A DNA stretch of 64,000 bases. It comes from an uncultured Lachnospiraceae bacterium. Its GTDB lineage: Bacteria > Bacillota > Clostridia > Lachnospirales > Lachnospiraceae. The notes below the pieces were generated by a model. That model ran no database searches. It was not told the origin of the DNA and was given only the letters and a program-made list of their open reading frames with translations. A program made the translations under genes and the position numbers. Below are positions 7,617 to 16,542 of this stretch, piece by piece. The number at the start of each line of letters is the position of its first letter. Within the stretch, counting starts at the first letter, position 1. The DNA lies in the NCBI GenBank assembly GCA_910585005.1, contig CAJUCN010000003.1:62001-126000 (forward strand). The letters are read 5' to 3'.

Positions 7617-9032
7617 GTGAAACGTTTTGAAAGTATCAAAAGAATCATTGTGCTGTGGATGAACTTCCTGGGCCTTCTAATGCAGATGGGAGTTTACGCG
7701 TATATTTGGTTTGCCTATTATTATCCGCTTGTCAATGGCTATCAGGCAGGCAGGCAAGGGCTTAAGTTTTACCGCAATGGGCACATTTTAGTGATCGCGC
7801 TTTATTTTGTGCTTTTATTTTTCTTTACCAATACCTTTGGGGGATTGAAGATCGGCTATTTAAAGCCGGTGGATGTGTTTTTATCCCAGCTCTTTTCTGT
7901 TCTGATCGTCAATGTGATTACATATGTCCAGATATCCCTGATGAGAAACTGGGTGGTGACCCCGGTCTACCTGGCAGGGGCTATGGTAGTCCAACTGGTG
8001 ATTGCTGTGATCTGGGTGAATTTTTGCGACCGGGTTTACCGGAGGGTCTTTCCTCCCAGAAAAATGCTTTTGGTGCACGGGGAACGGGATATTGAGGATA
8101 TATTAAGAAAGTTTGAATCCAGAGAAGACAAATACAAGATTGTGGGCTGTATGGATGTCCGGGCGGGCTTATGGAAACTGGAAGAGGAAATTGAAAAGGG
8201 TTATGGGGCAGTGGTCTTGTGGGATATTCCTACGGCGGAGAGAAATCATTTGCTCAAATACTGCTATAGCCGTTCCATCCGGGTATATATGATGCCCAAG
8301 ATTCCCGATGTGCTGGTGATGGGATCAGATCAGCTTCATTTGTTTGACACCCCTATTTTGCTTACCCGGGAATATGCGTTATCCGTGGAGCAAAGGGCGG
8401 CTAAGAGGCTGATTGATATTTGCTGTTCGCTGCTTTTGCTGATCATAGCTTCCCCTTTTATGCTGGTCACGGCAATTTGCATCAAGTGCTATGACGGAGG
8501 GGCGGTTCTGTATAAGCAGGTGCGCTGCACCAAGGACGGGAAGGAATTTATGATCATGAAATTCCGGAGCATGAGTGAGGATGCGGAAAAGGACGGAGTG
8601 GCAAGGCTTGCAGCCAAGAACGACAGCCGCATTACCCCGGTTGGAAAGGTGATTCGTGCCGTGCGGCTGGATGAGCTTCCTCAATTGTTTAATATTTTGA
8701 TGGGGGATATGTCTTTTATCGGGCCAAGGCCGGAACGTCCCCAGATCATCCGTCAATATATGGAGGAAATGCCGGAGTTTGCTTTCCGTATGAAAGTAAA
8801 AGCAGGGCTGGCGGGTTATGCCCAGGTGTATGGCAAATACAACACAACACCTTATGATAAATTAAAACTGGATTTATTTTATATTGAAAATTATTCCCTG
8901 TGGCTGGACTTGAAGCTGATGCTGCTTACCCTAAAAATATTGTTTAAACCGGAAAGCACAGAAGGGATCGAGACCAGTCAGGTAACGGCAATGAAGAATT
9001 TGGGTGCAGAGGGAAAGAATGAAAATGAATGA
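7617..9032 (+). CDS. Polyprenyl glycosylphosphotransferase (priming enzyme, WbaP/CpsE-like)
   Basis: A 471-aa protein with four or five N-terminal membrane helices, a central nucleotide-binding-like region, and a C-terminal bacterial sugar transferase domain (about 260-450) after a further helix. Signature motifs are all visible: KFRSM, RLDELPQ (catalytic Asp-Glu), GPRPERP and GLAGYAQVYGKYNT. The family transfers a sugar-1-phosphate from a UDP-sugar to undecaprenyl phosphate, the first step of repeat-unit assembly. GTG start at 7617 behind AACGAGGTG. The 3' end overlaps the Wzz-like gene. Confidence 0.9.
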   Translation: MKRFESIKRIIVLWMNFLGLLMQMGVYAYIWFAYYYPLVNGYQAGRQGLKFYRNGHILVIALYFVLLFFFTNTFGGLKIGYLKPVDVFLSQLFSVLIVNVITYVQISLMRNWVVTPVYLAGAMVVQLVIAVIWVNFCDRVYRRVFPPRKMLLVHGERDIEDILRKFESREDKYKIVGCMDVRAGLWKLEEEIEKGYGAVVLWDIPTAERNHLLKYCYSRSIRVYMMPKIPDVLVMGSDQLHLFDTPILLTREYALSVEQRAAKRLIDICCSLLLLIIASPFMLVTAICIKCYDGGAVLYKQVRCTKDGKEFMIMKFRSMSEDAEKDGVARLAAKNDSRITPVGKVIRAVRLDELPQLFNILMGDMSFIGPRPERPQIIRQYMEEMPEFAFRMKVKAGLAGYAQVYGKYNTTPYDKLKLDLFYIENYSLWLDLKLMLLTLKILFKPESTEGIETSQVTAMKNLGAEGKNENE

Positions 9033-10137
9033 AGACTATTTAAACAGGGGAATGGATCTAAAGAGGCTGGTACTATATTTTCAGAAGAAAATATGGGTTA
9101 TTATTATGCTGATTGTACTTGGCGCCACTTTTGGCGGCGTCACTTATGAGATCATCCGGGGAATGGAAATGCCGGTGGAGTATGAGACGGTATCTAAGCT
9201 GTACATCAGTTTTGGCACGGATGAGAGCGGGGAAGTTTATCAGTATTATAATGGTTATACCTGGAATGATCTTCTTGACTCGGATCCGATTCTGGATCTG
9301 ATTATGGTAACGCTTCCCGGTTATGACAGGGAGCAGGTTCGTGATGCGACGACTGCGGAGATCTTATCGGATATCCGCCTGCTTACCATTTATGTGCGGG
9401 GAGACAACGAAAAGTTTGTCAGGGAAGTGCGGGATGCCACCCAGGCGGGGCTTTTGGAATTTGCCAAAGAAAGCGAAGAACTGGATTTGATCCGGGTGAT
9501 ACGTTCTGAGGCGCCAAAGAGGATCTATTGGGATGACCGGACTACGGCGGCATGTATTACCGGCGCAGTGGCCGTGGGCATGATAGCGTTTTTGGCATTT
9601 GGCTTTGCCTATGCGGTGAATGAGGGAATCTATGTGCAAGGCGATATAGAAAAGAGATATCCTTATAAGCCCCTTGGAATCCTGACCATGAATCAGAAGG
9701 GATTAGAGCCTTATGCCGGGGAGCTGAAAGCAAATCTGCACTATACGCTGGGAGACAAGAAAACGTTTGCCATTTTGGATATGGCAAACCATGGGGATGT
9801 AAGAAAGCTGGAGATAGAGGGGCTGCTAAACAGAGGAGAGATGGAAGTTCCTTTGGGAAGCAGTGAGGAGGATTTTGGCTGGCATATTATGGAAGAGGAG
9901 AAACCCCGGGAAGCGGACGAGTGGGAAGTGGTTCCTTTTAATGAAAATGTGCTTTCGGAAGAGGAATGTACCCGGATTAGGGAACTGGGAGGGGTGATCG
10001 TACTGCTTCCGTTTGGGACGGATGTGGGACGGAAGACAGAGAGAATCCTGACATTTTTAAGGAATCAGGACTGTAAAATCCATGGGATAATCATTGCACA
10101 GGCAGATGAGGAATTTTTGAACCGTTATTATGCTTAA
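9019..10137 (+). CDS. Wzz/CapA-like polysaccharide co-polymerase with degenerate kinase-like domain
   Basis: A 372-aa protein with a Wzz-type layout: helix at about 20-42, an extracytoplasmic domain (about 45-175), and a second helix at about 178-200, then a cytoplasmic C-terminal domain of about 170 residues. That domain ends with GGVIVLLPFGTDVGRKTERI and HGIIIAQADEEFLNRYY, laid out like a BY-kinase, yet no Walker A motif is visible, so it is probably not a kinase. The role is control of chain length with the EpsG polymerase. ATG 9019 (or 9025) is chosen over GTG 9004 because AGAGGG lies just before it; it overlaps the upstream gene by 14 nt. Confidence 0.75.
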   Translation: MKMNEDYLNRGMDLKRLVLYFQKKIWVIIMLIVLGATFGGVTYEIIRGMEMPVEYETVSKLYISFGTDESGEVYQYYNGYTWNDLLDSDPILDLIMVTLPGYDREQVRDATTAEILSDIRLLTIYVRGDNEKFVREVRDATQAGLLEFAKESEELDLIRVIRSEAPKRIYWDDRTTAACITGAVAVGMIAFLAFGFAYAVNEGIYVQGDIEKRYPYKPLGILTMNQKGLEPYAGELKANLHYTLGDKKTFAILDMANHGDVRKLEIEGLLNRGEMEVPLGSSEEDFGWHIMEEEKPREADEWEVVPFNENVLSEEECTRIRELGGVIVLLPFGTDVGRKTERILTFLRNQDCKIHGIIIAQADEEFLNRYYA

Positions 10138-10169
10138 GTAGATAAAATAGGCTGGTGTGGAGGCGGAAA

Positions 10170-10955
10170 ATGAAGCTGCAGGTATTGGTGGCGGCCGTAA
10201 ACCAGGAAGTGGAACGCCTGGCTGAAAAGATGAGGCTGGAAAGTGAAGCGATCATCGTCAATCAATGCGATGGTTTTGGATATAGTGAATATATGCATAA
10301 AGGCAGGCTGATCCGGTGCTTTTGCATGGCAGAGCGGGGGGTTGGGCTTAACAGAAACACGGCGCTTATGCATTCGGATAGTGAGATCTGCCTGTTTTCC
10401 GATGAGGATATTGTGTTTGACCCAGGGTATGAAGAGAAGATCCTTTCTGAATTTGAAAAGAATAAGGATGCAGATCTTATTGTCTTTAATTTTAGAGTGG
10501 ATCCCTCAAGAGCCACTTATTATAATGAAAAAGCAGGACGGATACGCTGGTATAATTATGGCCGCTATCCCACATATGCAGTGGCGGCTAAAGTGGAAGC
10601 GCTGCGCCGGGCCAATGTTTGCTTTTCCCTTCTTTTTGGAGGAGGAGCAAGATACAGCAACGGAGAAGACAGTCTGTTTTTGCATGACTGCCTGAAAAAG
10701 GGACTCCACCTTTACGCTTCTTGCGTGGAAATAGGGCAGGAAGTATACCGGGAATCTACATGGTTTAGGGGATATGACCAAAAATTTTTTACTGACAGGG
10801 GGGTTTTGTATCACGCCCTTTATGGCATCATGGCAAATCTTTTTTCCCTGCGTTTTTTGGTTGCCCATAGAAAAGAAATGTTAAAGGAGATAAGCCTTTT
10901 GGAGGCATACCGCCTGATGAAGGATGGGATTGCAGAAGGAAAGGACCGGAAATGA
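10170..10955 (+). CDS. GT2-like glycosyltransferase, divergent
   Basis: A 261-aa GT-A-like protein. MKLQVLVAAVNQ starts the first strand, IIVNQCDGFG follows, then RGVGLNRNTAL (the family's arginine-rich donor-binding helix), and CLFSDEDIVFDPGY carries the acidic DED metal-binding motif. Later GGGARYSNGEDSLFLHDC fits the acceptor/catalytic-base segment. No close subfamily was recognised. ATG 10170 is chosen because GTGGAGGCGG lies 5-10 nt upstream; a GTG at 10155 has no such site. The 3' end overlaps the EpsG gene by 4 nt. Confidence 0.75.
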   Translation: MKLQVLVAAVNQEVERLAEKMRLESEAIIVNQCDGFGYSEYMHKGRLIRCFCMAERGVGLNRNTALMHSDSEICLFSDEDIVFDPGYEEKILSEFEKNKDADLIVFNFRVDPSRATYYNEKAGRIRWYNYGRYPTYAVAAKVEALRRANVCFSLLFGGGARYSNGEDSLFLHDCLKKGLHLYASCVEIGQEVYRESTWFRGYDQKFFTDRGVLYHALYGIMANLFSLRFLVAHRKEMLKEISLLEAYRLMKDGIAEGKDRK

Positions 10956-12073
10956 TCTTATATATCTTTGTGGCAGTGGCAACGGTTATGCTTGGCATGC
11001 TTGTGAATAACCACGGTATCAAACAAAATGGCGCTGTAGCCAGATGGCAGGCGCTGAATGTTCTTTCACTGGGATCTGTTTTTTTGATCTTGTTTGCCCT
11101 TTCGGCGTGCAGGCTGAATGTGGGCAATGATTATGCCAAATATGTAGAGTTTATGCATTTGGTCTATTGCGATGCGTTTGTCCCTACGGAGGTTGGCTTT
11201 AACGGGATTGTAAAGCTTTTGTATGGCATCAGTGGGTTTGAAAATTATCTGCTGGTGTTTGCTTTTTTTGCCTTTTTTACGGTTTTGATCTTTTTGGCAG
11301 CCATCTATAGGCAGGCGGATTCTTTTGGATTTTCCTTTTTCCTTTTTATGGCGTTTGGGTATTATTTCCAATCCTTTAATACGGTCCGGTATTATCTGGC
11401 GCTTGCCATTGCGCTATATGCCATTCCCTATGTGTTAAAGCGGCAGTGGGGGAGATTTATCTTTCTGGTGCTTCTTGGCGCGACCTTGCATAAGTCCCTG
11501 CTGGTGGTGATACCGTTGTATATCTTAGCGTCACTTCCGTGGAAAAAATGGCAGCTTGCCCTTGCCGCCGCCTTTTGCTCCACATTCTTTTTTATGCAGG
11601 ATTTTTATTTAAAGGCAGTTATTTTTTTATATCCCACTTACGAGGATACAGAATATCTGGAGGGTGGCACCAGCCTGGTCAATATATTGCGGTGTGTTGC
11701 CGTTCTCGTGCTTGCGGTTTTTTGTTATTATCTGAAAGGGAAAAAGAAGGAAAAGGAATCTGCCCGGAACCGGTTTTATTTTTACTGTAATTTAGGTGCG
11801 CTGGTTATGTATGTATGCTGCTCCTTTTTACCCATCATCTCCAGGATCGGGTACTATCTGACGATTACCCACATTTTTTTCTTGTCGGCTCTTCTTTCAG
11901 GAATAGAAAACCGGAAGATTAGAGGGCTGCTGAAGGCGGGAGTATTTTGTGCGGCAGTGCTGTATTTTGGCATTTTTATTTTGAGGAAGGCAGGCGGTGA
12001 CGGGCTTCGGATCCTGCCCTATGAAACGTTTATGTTCCATGATATGGTTCCCATCCTGTCAGACGTGAACTGA
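10952..12073 (+). CDS. EpsG-family membrane protein (Wzy-like polymerase)
   Basis: A 373-aa polytopic protein with about ten hydrophobic helices. Features of the EpsG family include CRLNVGNDYAKYVEFM in the first extracytoplasmic loop, a FGYYFQSFNTVRYYLALAIA segment after the fourth helix, and LGATLHKSLLVVIPLYIL. Family members are the presumptive repeat-unit polymerases of Gram-positive exopolysaccharide operons. Starts ATGATC overlapping the upstream stop by 4 nt. Position between the chain-length regulator and the later transferases fits this role. Confidence 0.85.
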   Translation: MILYIFVAVATVMLGMLVNNHGIKQNGAVARWQALNVLSLGSVFLILFALSACRLNVGNDYAKYVEFMHLVYCDAFVPTEVGFNGIVKLLYGISGFENYLLVFAFFAFFTVLIFLAAIYRQADSFGFSFFLFMAFGYYFQSFNTVRYYLALAIALYAIPYVLKRQWGRFIFLVLLGATLHKSLLVVIPLYILASLPWKKWQLALAAAFCSTFFFMQDFYLKAVIFLYPTYEDTEYLEGGTSLVNILRCVAVLVLAVFCYYLKGKKKEKESARNRFYFYCNLGALVMYVCCSFLPIISRIGYYLTITHIFFLSALLSGIENRKIRGLLKAGVFCAAVLYFGIFILRKAGGDGLRILPYETFMFHDMVPILSDVN

Positions 12074-12103
12074 TGGGAGGGCAGCCTGTAAGGAGGAATG
12101 GTG

Positions 12104-12967
12104 ATGGAGCCTTTTTTTTCGATTATCGTTGTCAGTTTTAACCCGGGGCAAAAGCTGAGGGAAACGCTGGTCAGCATTAAGAACCAAACTTTTTCTGATT
12201 ATGAGGTGGTGATTAAAGATGGGGGATCTACGGATGGATCCCTTGCTTATGTGGAGGAAGTTTTTGGAGGGGCAATCAGGACGGAGAAAGACGCCCAGGG
12301 GAAGGTAAAGCTTATCAATCAAAGTGACCGGGGAATTTATGATGCCATGAACCAGGCGGTGGTACAGGCAATGGGCAGGTACGTTTATTTTTTAAATTGC
12401 GGGGACTGGTTTTATTCCGATCAGGCGCTTGAGGGGATGGCGGACTTTATCAGAACCTGCAAGGAAAAAGGCGGGGCCGGGCCGGGCATTTACTATGGAA
12501 ATATTTATGAACGGCTTACCCGGCAAAAGGTGGTTTCCAATCCCCGGATAGATGCATTTGGCTGTTACAGGAATGTGCCGTGCCATCAGGCTTGCTTTTA
12601 TTCAAGTGAACTTTTACTGCGCCACCCTTTTCAAACAAAGTACCTGGTAAGAGCGGATTATGAACAATTTTTATGGTGTTTCTTTGCCGGGGATGCGGAA
12701 CAAAAGGTAGTTTTTGCTTATCATGACCTGCTCATTGCAGATTACGAAGGGGGCGGATTTTCTGAAACAAAAGAAAACAAAAGAGTGTCTGCCCAAGAAC
12801 ATAGAGTTATTACGAAGATCTATATGTCCAGGCGGCAGATATGTTGTTTCCGCCTGGTGATGCTGTTGTCTCTTGCCCCTTTTCGTACCTGGATCGCCAG
12901 GAACGAAAGAACGGCGGGGATGTATAACAGGATAAAGGGGATCCTTTATGGAAGGAAAAAACGGTAG
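12104..12967 (+). CDS. GT2 glycosyltransferase (WcaE-like)
   Basis: A 287-aa GT2 enzyme: MEPFFSIIVVSFNPGQKLRE, VVIKDGGSTDGSL in place of the usual VDDGSTD, SDRGIYDAMNQAV, and FLNCGDWFY at the DXD position. The DGGSTDG/SDxGIYDAMN pair is characteristic of WcaE/WcaA-type colanic-acid transferases. ATG 12104 is placed 7 nt after TAAGGAGG; the ATG at 12098 would be only 1-2 nt away. Confidence 0.85.
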   Translation: MEPFFSIIVVSFNPGQKLRETLVSIKNQTFSDYEVVIKDGGSTDGSLAYVEEVFGGAIRTEKDAQGKVKLINQSDRGIYDAMNQAVVQAMGRYVYFLNCGDWFYSDQALEGMADFIRTCKEKGGAGPGIYYGNIYERLTRQKVVSNPRIDAFGCYRNVPCHQACFYSSELLLRHPFQTKYLVRADYEQFLWCFFAGDAEQKVVFAYHDLLIADYEGGGFSETKENKRVSAQEHRVITKIYMSRRQICCFRLVMLLSLAPFRTWIARNERTAGMYNRIKGILYGRKKR

Positions 12968-12980
12968 GAGGAACATCAAA

Positions 12981-14291
12981 TTGGAAAGGGTTTTGTGGGT
13001 CTGTAATATTATGCTTCCGGCGATTGCCAGAGAGATTCATCTTCCATACAGCAACCGGGAAGGATGGCTTTCCGGTATTTTCCAACGGGTTCAGGGGGCG
13101 GATAAGCCTTTTGCGCTGGGGGTGTGTTTCCCGGTTCAAAACCTGTCAGCGCTTCCGGCAGGGGAGAGGGGGGGGATCGGATTTACGGTTCAGGGTATCC
13201 GGTGCTATGGGTTTCGGGAAGACTTGTCAAGGCCGGAGAAATATGATAGGGGCCTGGAGAAAGTCTTTGGAGAGATCATTCATGACTTTAAGCCGGATAT
13301 GATCCATATTTTTGGCACAGAGTTTCCCCATTGCCTTGCGGCGGTTCGCGCCTTTGGCAAGCCGGAGAGGACGCTGATTGGAATACAGGGGCTTTGCAGT
13401 GAGATTGCCAGGGTATATATGGCAGGGCTTCCGGAAAAAGTGCAAAAGAGGGTGACGTTCCGGGATCTGGTCAGAAGGGATTCTCTTACAAAACAGCAGG
13501 AAAAGTTTGTCCTTCGAGGGCGGAACGAAGCGGAGGCATTAAGAGGCTGTGGAAATATTACCGGAAGAACCCGCTTTGACAGGGAAGGGACGAAAAAGAG
13601 GAACCCCAAAGCAGTCTATTATCCGATGAACGAAACTATGCGGGAAGAATTTTATACCGGGAAATGGGAGCCGGGGAACTGTGAAAAGCACAGTATTTTC
13701 CTGGGGCAGGGGGATTATCCGTTAAAAGGAATGCATTTTATCCTGGAAGCGATGGCCCGGCTTTTGCCCGATTATCCGGATGTAAAGCTTGTTGTTTCCG
13801 GAAACAATATCATTGGGAATGACTCCTTAAAGCAAAGGTTAAAGCTTTCTGGGTACGGCAAATATCTGCTGGAGTTGATCCGGCGATACCGGCTCACAGA
13901 AAAGGTGGTCTGCATGGGAAAGCTCTCAGCGAAAGAGATGAAAGAAAGGTTCCTGCTTAGCAGCGTGTTTGTATGTCCTTCCATTCTGGAAAATTCCCCC
14001 AATACGGTGGGAGAAGCTATGCTGTTAGGAGTGCCGGTGGTTGCTTCCGATGGGGGAGGGATACCGGATATGGTCACTGACGGACAAACCGGGCTGTTAT
14101 TCCCGGCAGGGGACAGCGCCGCCCTGGCAAAGGCCATCTCCCGCATATGGGATGAGCAAGAGGATGGGGAAGGGCTTACGTTGGCGCAGAGGATCTCCAT
14201 CCAGGCATCCGGCCACGCGATCACGGTTCACGATGGAGAAAAGAACTATGTAAGGCTTCTTCAGATCTACAGGGAAATATTGCAAAAGTGA
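12981..14291 (+). CDS. GT4 glycosyltransferase
   Basis: A 436-aa GT-B fold GT4 enzyme. The C-terminal Rossmann half shows the family's hallmarks: ILENSPNTVGEAMLLGVPV with the catalytic EX7E glutamates, followed by ASDGGGIPDMV and GLLFPAGDSAALA. The N-terminal half contains DMIHIFGTEFPHCLA. I place the start at TTG 12981 (MERVLWVCNIMLP), 9 nt after TAGGAGG; the longer reading from ATG 12948 overlaps the previous gene and has no such site. Confidence 0.85.
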   Translation: MERVLWVCNIMLPAIAREIHLPYSNREGWLSGIFQRVQGADKPFALGVCFPVQNLSALPAGERGGIGFTVQGIRCYGFREDLSRPEKYDRGLEKVFGEIIHDFKPDMIHIFGTEFPHCLAAVRAFGKPERTLIGIQGLCSEIARVYMAGLPEKVQKRVTFRDLVRRDSLTKQQEKFVLRGRNEAEALRGCGNITGRTRFDREGTKKRNPKAVYYPMNETMREEFYTGKWEPGNCEKHSIFLGQGDYPLKGMHFILEAMARLLPDYPDVKLVVSGNNIIGNDSLKQRLKLSGYGKYLLELIRRYRLTEKVVCMGKLSAKEMKERFLLSSVFVCPSILENSPNTVGEAMLLGVPVVASDGGGIPDMVTDGQTGLLFPAGDSAALAKAISRIWDEQEDGEGLTLAQRISIQASGHAITVHDGEKNYVRLLQIYREILQK

Positions 14292-14330
14292 GAGAACGAA
14301 ATGGTATCGGCACAAGAAGAGGAATGATTT

Positions 14331-15515
14331 ATGACAGTTGTCTTTTTATCCAATTATATCAATCATCATCAGATCCCCTTTTGCGAAGCCTGCTATCAGC
14401 AATGGGGAGAGGATTTTTTCTTTATCCAGACACAGCCTATGGAACAGGAGCGCCTTGACATGGGGTGGGATCCTAAAGGGGAATCGTTTCCTTATGTATT
14501 GCGTTTTTATGAACAGGAGGAGAAATGCCGGAGACTGGTACTGGAAAGCGATGTGCTCTTAGCGGGCTGGAGTGATAAAGAAGAGCTGGTGCAAAACCGG
14601 CTTAATCAGGGAAAGTTGACGATCCGGATCAGTGAGCGGCTTTACCGTGAAGGACGGTGGAAGGCCATCTCCCCCAAGGGGCTGCTTCATAAGTACCAGG
14701 AACATATCAGATATCGGAAAGGGCCTGCGTACCTTTTTTGTGCAGGGGCTTATGTGGCTTCTGATTTTCAATTGATTCATGCTTATCCCCAAAAGATGTT
14801 TCAATGGGGATATTTTCCGGAGACAAGGGAATATTCCAAGGGGCAGTTGGAAGATTTGAAGGAAAAGGAAGGCGTCCATATTGTCTGGGCCGGGCGTTTC
14901 ATTCCCTTAAAGCATCCGGAAGATATGATCCGCCTGGCGGAAGACGTGCCGGATTGCCATATCCATATGGTGGGAAGCGGGGAGATGGAGCAGCAGCTCA
15001 AGGACAGCGTTCATAAAAAAGGTTTGGAAGGCCGGGTTACTTTTTACGGTTTCCGAAAGCCGGATCAGGTTCGTTGCATTATGGAAAAATGTCATATTCA
15101 TGTGTTTACCAGCGATCAGTTGGAAGGCTGGGGAGCAGTGGTCAATGAGGCTATGAACAGTGGGTGCGCGGTGGTGGCAAATGTTCAGGCGGGAGCAGTT
15201 CCCTATCTGATCCGTCAGGGAATAAACGGGATCGCCTACCCGGCAGGGGACTATGTAAGGATGCGTCAGGCAGTCGCGTATCTGGTCAGTCAGCCGGATC
15301 AGTGCAGACGGATGGGGCAGGCCGCCTATGAAACCATCAAAAAGTTGTGGAATGCGGAACATGCCGCTGCGGTGCTTGGAAAGATGATAGAGGGGATACA
15401 AAAGGGGAACTGGGAACCGGAAAAGGAAGGGCCATTAAGCCCGGCTCCTGTGATCCCACCGCATAAAATGTTTGGCTGGATGCAGGAAAACGCTTTGGGG
15501 GATGGAAGGCGTTAA
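14331..15515 (+). CDS. GT4 glycosyltransferase
   Basis: A 394-aa GT-B enzyme. FLSNYINHHQIPFCEAC starts the acceptor half; the donor half has HIVWAGRFIPLKHPEDMI, HMVGSGEMEQQL and FTSDQLEGWGAVVNEAMNSG (EX7E equivalent, E-GWGAVVNE). The C-terminal KMFGWMQENALG tail is poorly conserved. The RBS is AAGAGGAATG. Sits in the middle of the transferase block of the operon. Confidence 0.8.
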   Translation: MTVVFLSNYINHHQIPFCEACYQQWGEDFFFIQTQPMEQERLDMGWDPKGESFPYVLRFYEQEEKCRRLVLESDVLLAGWSDKEELVQNRLNQGKLTIRISERLYREGRWKAISPKGLLHKYQEHIRYRKGPAYLFCAGAYVASDFQLIHAYPQKMFQWGYFPETREYSKGQLEDLKEKEGVHIVWAGRFIPLKHPEDMIRLAEDVPDCHIHMVGSGEMEQQLKDSVHKKGLEGRVTFYGFRKPDQVRCIMEKCHIHVFTSDQLEGWGAVVNEAMNSGCAVVANVQAGAVPYLIRQGINGIAYPAGDYVRMRQAVAYLVSQPDQCRRMGQAAYETIKKLWNAEHAAAVLGKMIEGIQKGNWEPEKEGPLSPAPVIPPHKMFGWMQENALGDGRR

Positions 15516-15528
15516 AGGAGGAACACAG

Positions 15529-16542
15529 ATGGAAGGAAACAAAAGCCCGGCGCTGGTCAGCGTGATCGTGCCTATCTATAATACGGTAAATTATCTGGAA
15601 CGGTGTGTGGATTCCATCCGCAGACAGACCTGGCGGAATTTGGAGATTATTTTGGTGGATGACGGTTCTACGGATAATAGCGGCGCCATGGCTGAAAAGA
15701 TCGCCATGGAAGATCGGAGAGTAAAGGTATTCCATAAAGAAAACGGCGGTTCTTCTTCGGCAAGAAATCTTGGAATCTCCCAGGCAAAGGGGGATTATAT
15801 CGGGTTTGTTGACAGTGATGATTATATTGAGCCAGAAATGTATGAGAGACTTTTGGCCGTGGCGCTTTCTGAGCAGCTTTTGATGGTGCAGGTTTCCAGG
15901 GATGAGATTGATGAGCAGGGAAACCGCATGGCGGATGTCTGTATCCCGCCTAAGCAGGCACAGTTATGGGAGTGCGGGCAGTTTCTGAGAGAATTGCTGC
16001 TCCACCGGGGGGATTGCTCTTTTTGCACCAAACTGGTTCATGCCTCCCTGCTTTGTGGGGAACGGTTTCCGGAAGGGGAGCTGAATGAGGATTTTAATCT
16101 GCTGGTAAGGCTCCTTCCCAAGGTTCCGGCCGTGGCGGTTCTGCCCGAGCAGGATTATCATGTGTTTTACCGGTATGGAAGCAATACCAGGACCAGGGAC
16201 GAAGAGGAGTTTCCCCAGGTGTTTACGGACATTGTGAAAAATGCGGACCGGGTGCAGGAAATTGTAAAAGAAGCTTATCCGGAACTGATTCCGGAGGCCA
16301 TGCGGTTCGGGCTGTTCCAGAGACTGGATTATATGCTCCATATCCCCATTTCCCAGATGAATAAAAAGAATGATTTTTACATGCAGGTGAGAGACTATCT
16401 TAAGAAGCACCGTAAAGACGCACTGCGTTCTCCATATTTGACTAAGAAAAACAAACAATACCTGTTCCTTTTGGGAACAGCGCCGGTGCTGGTACGGAAG
16501 GCGCACCGGGCACTAAAGAGGCAAAGGGATAAGCATGAGTAA
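15529..16542 (+). CDS. GT2 glycosyltransferase
   Basis: A 337-aa GT2 enzyme: LVSVIVPIYNTVNYLERC, ILVDDGSTDNSG, NGGSSSARNLGI and the metal-binding FVDSDDYIEPEMY, all textbook CpsJ/EpsJ-like motifs. The C-terminal third is likely to recognise the acceptor. ATG 15529 lies 6 nt after AAAGGAGG; a longer open frame from 15472 overlaps the preceding gene and is not favoured. The end overlaps the membrane transferase gene by 8 nt. Confidence 0.85.
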   Translation: MEGNKSPALVSVIVPIYNTVNYLERCVDSIRRQTWRNLEIILVDDGSTDNSGAMAEKIAMEDRRVKVFHKENGGSSSARNLGISQAKGDYIGFVDSDDYIEPEMYERLLAVALSEQLLMVQVSRDEIDEQGNRMADVCIPPKQAQLWECGQFLRELLLHRGDCSFCTKLVHASLLCGERFPEGELNEDFNLLVRLLPKVPAVAVLPEQDYHVFYRYGSNTRTRDEEEFPQVFTDIVKNADRVQEIVKEAYPELIPEAMRFGLFQRLDYMLHIPISQMNKKNDFYMQVRDYLKKHRKDALRSPYLTKKNKQYLFLLGTAPVLVRKAHRALKRQRDKHE

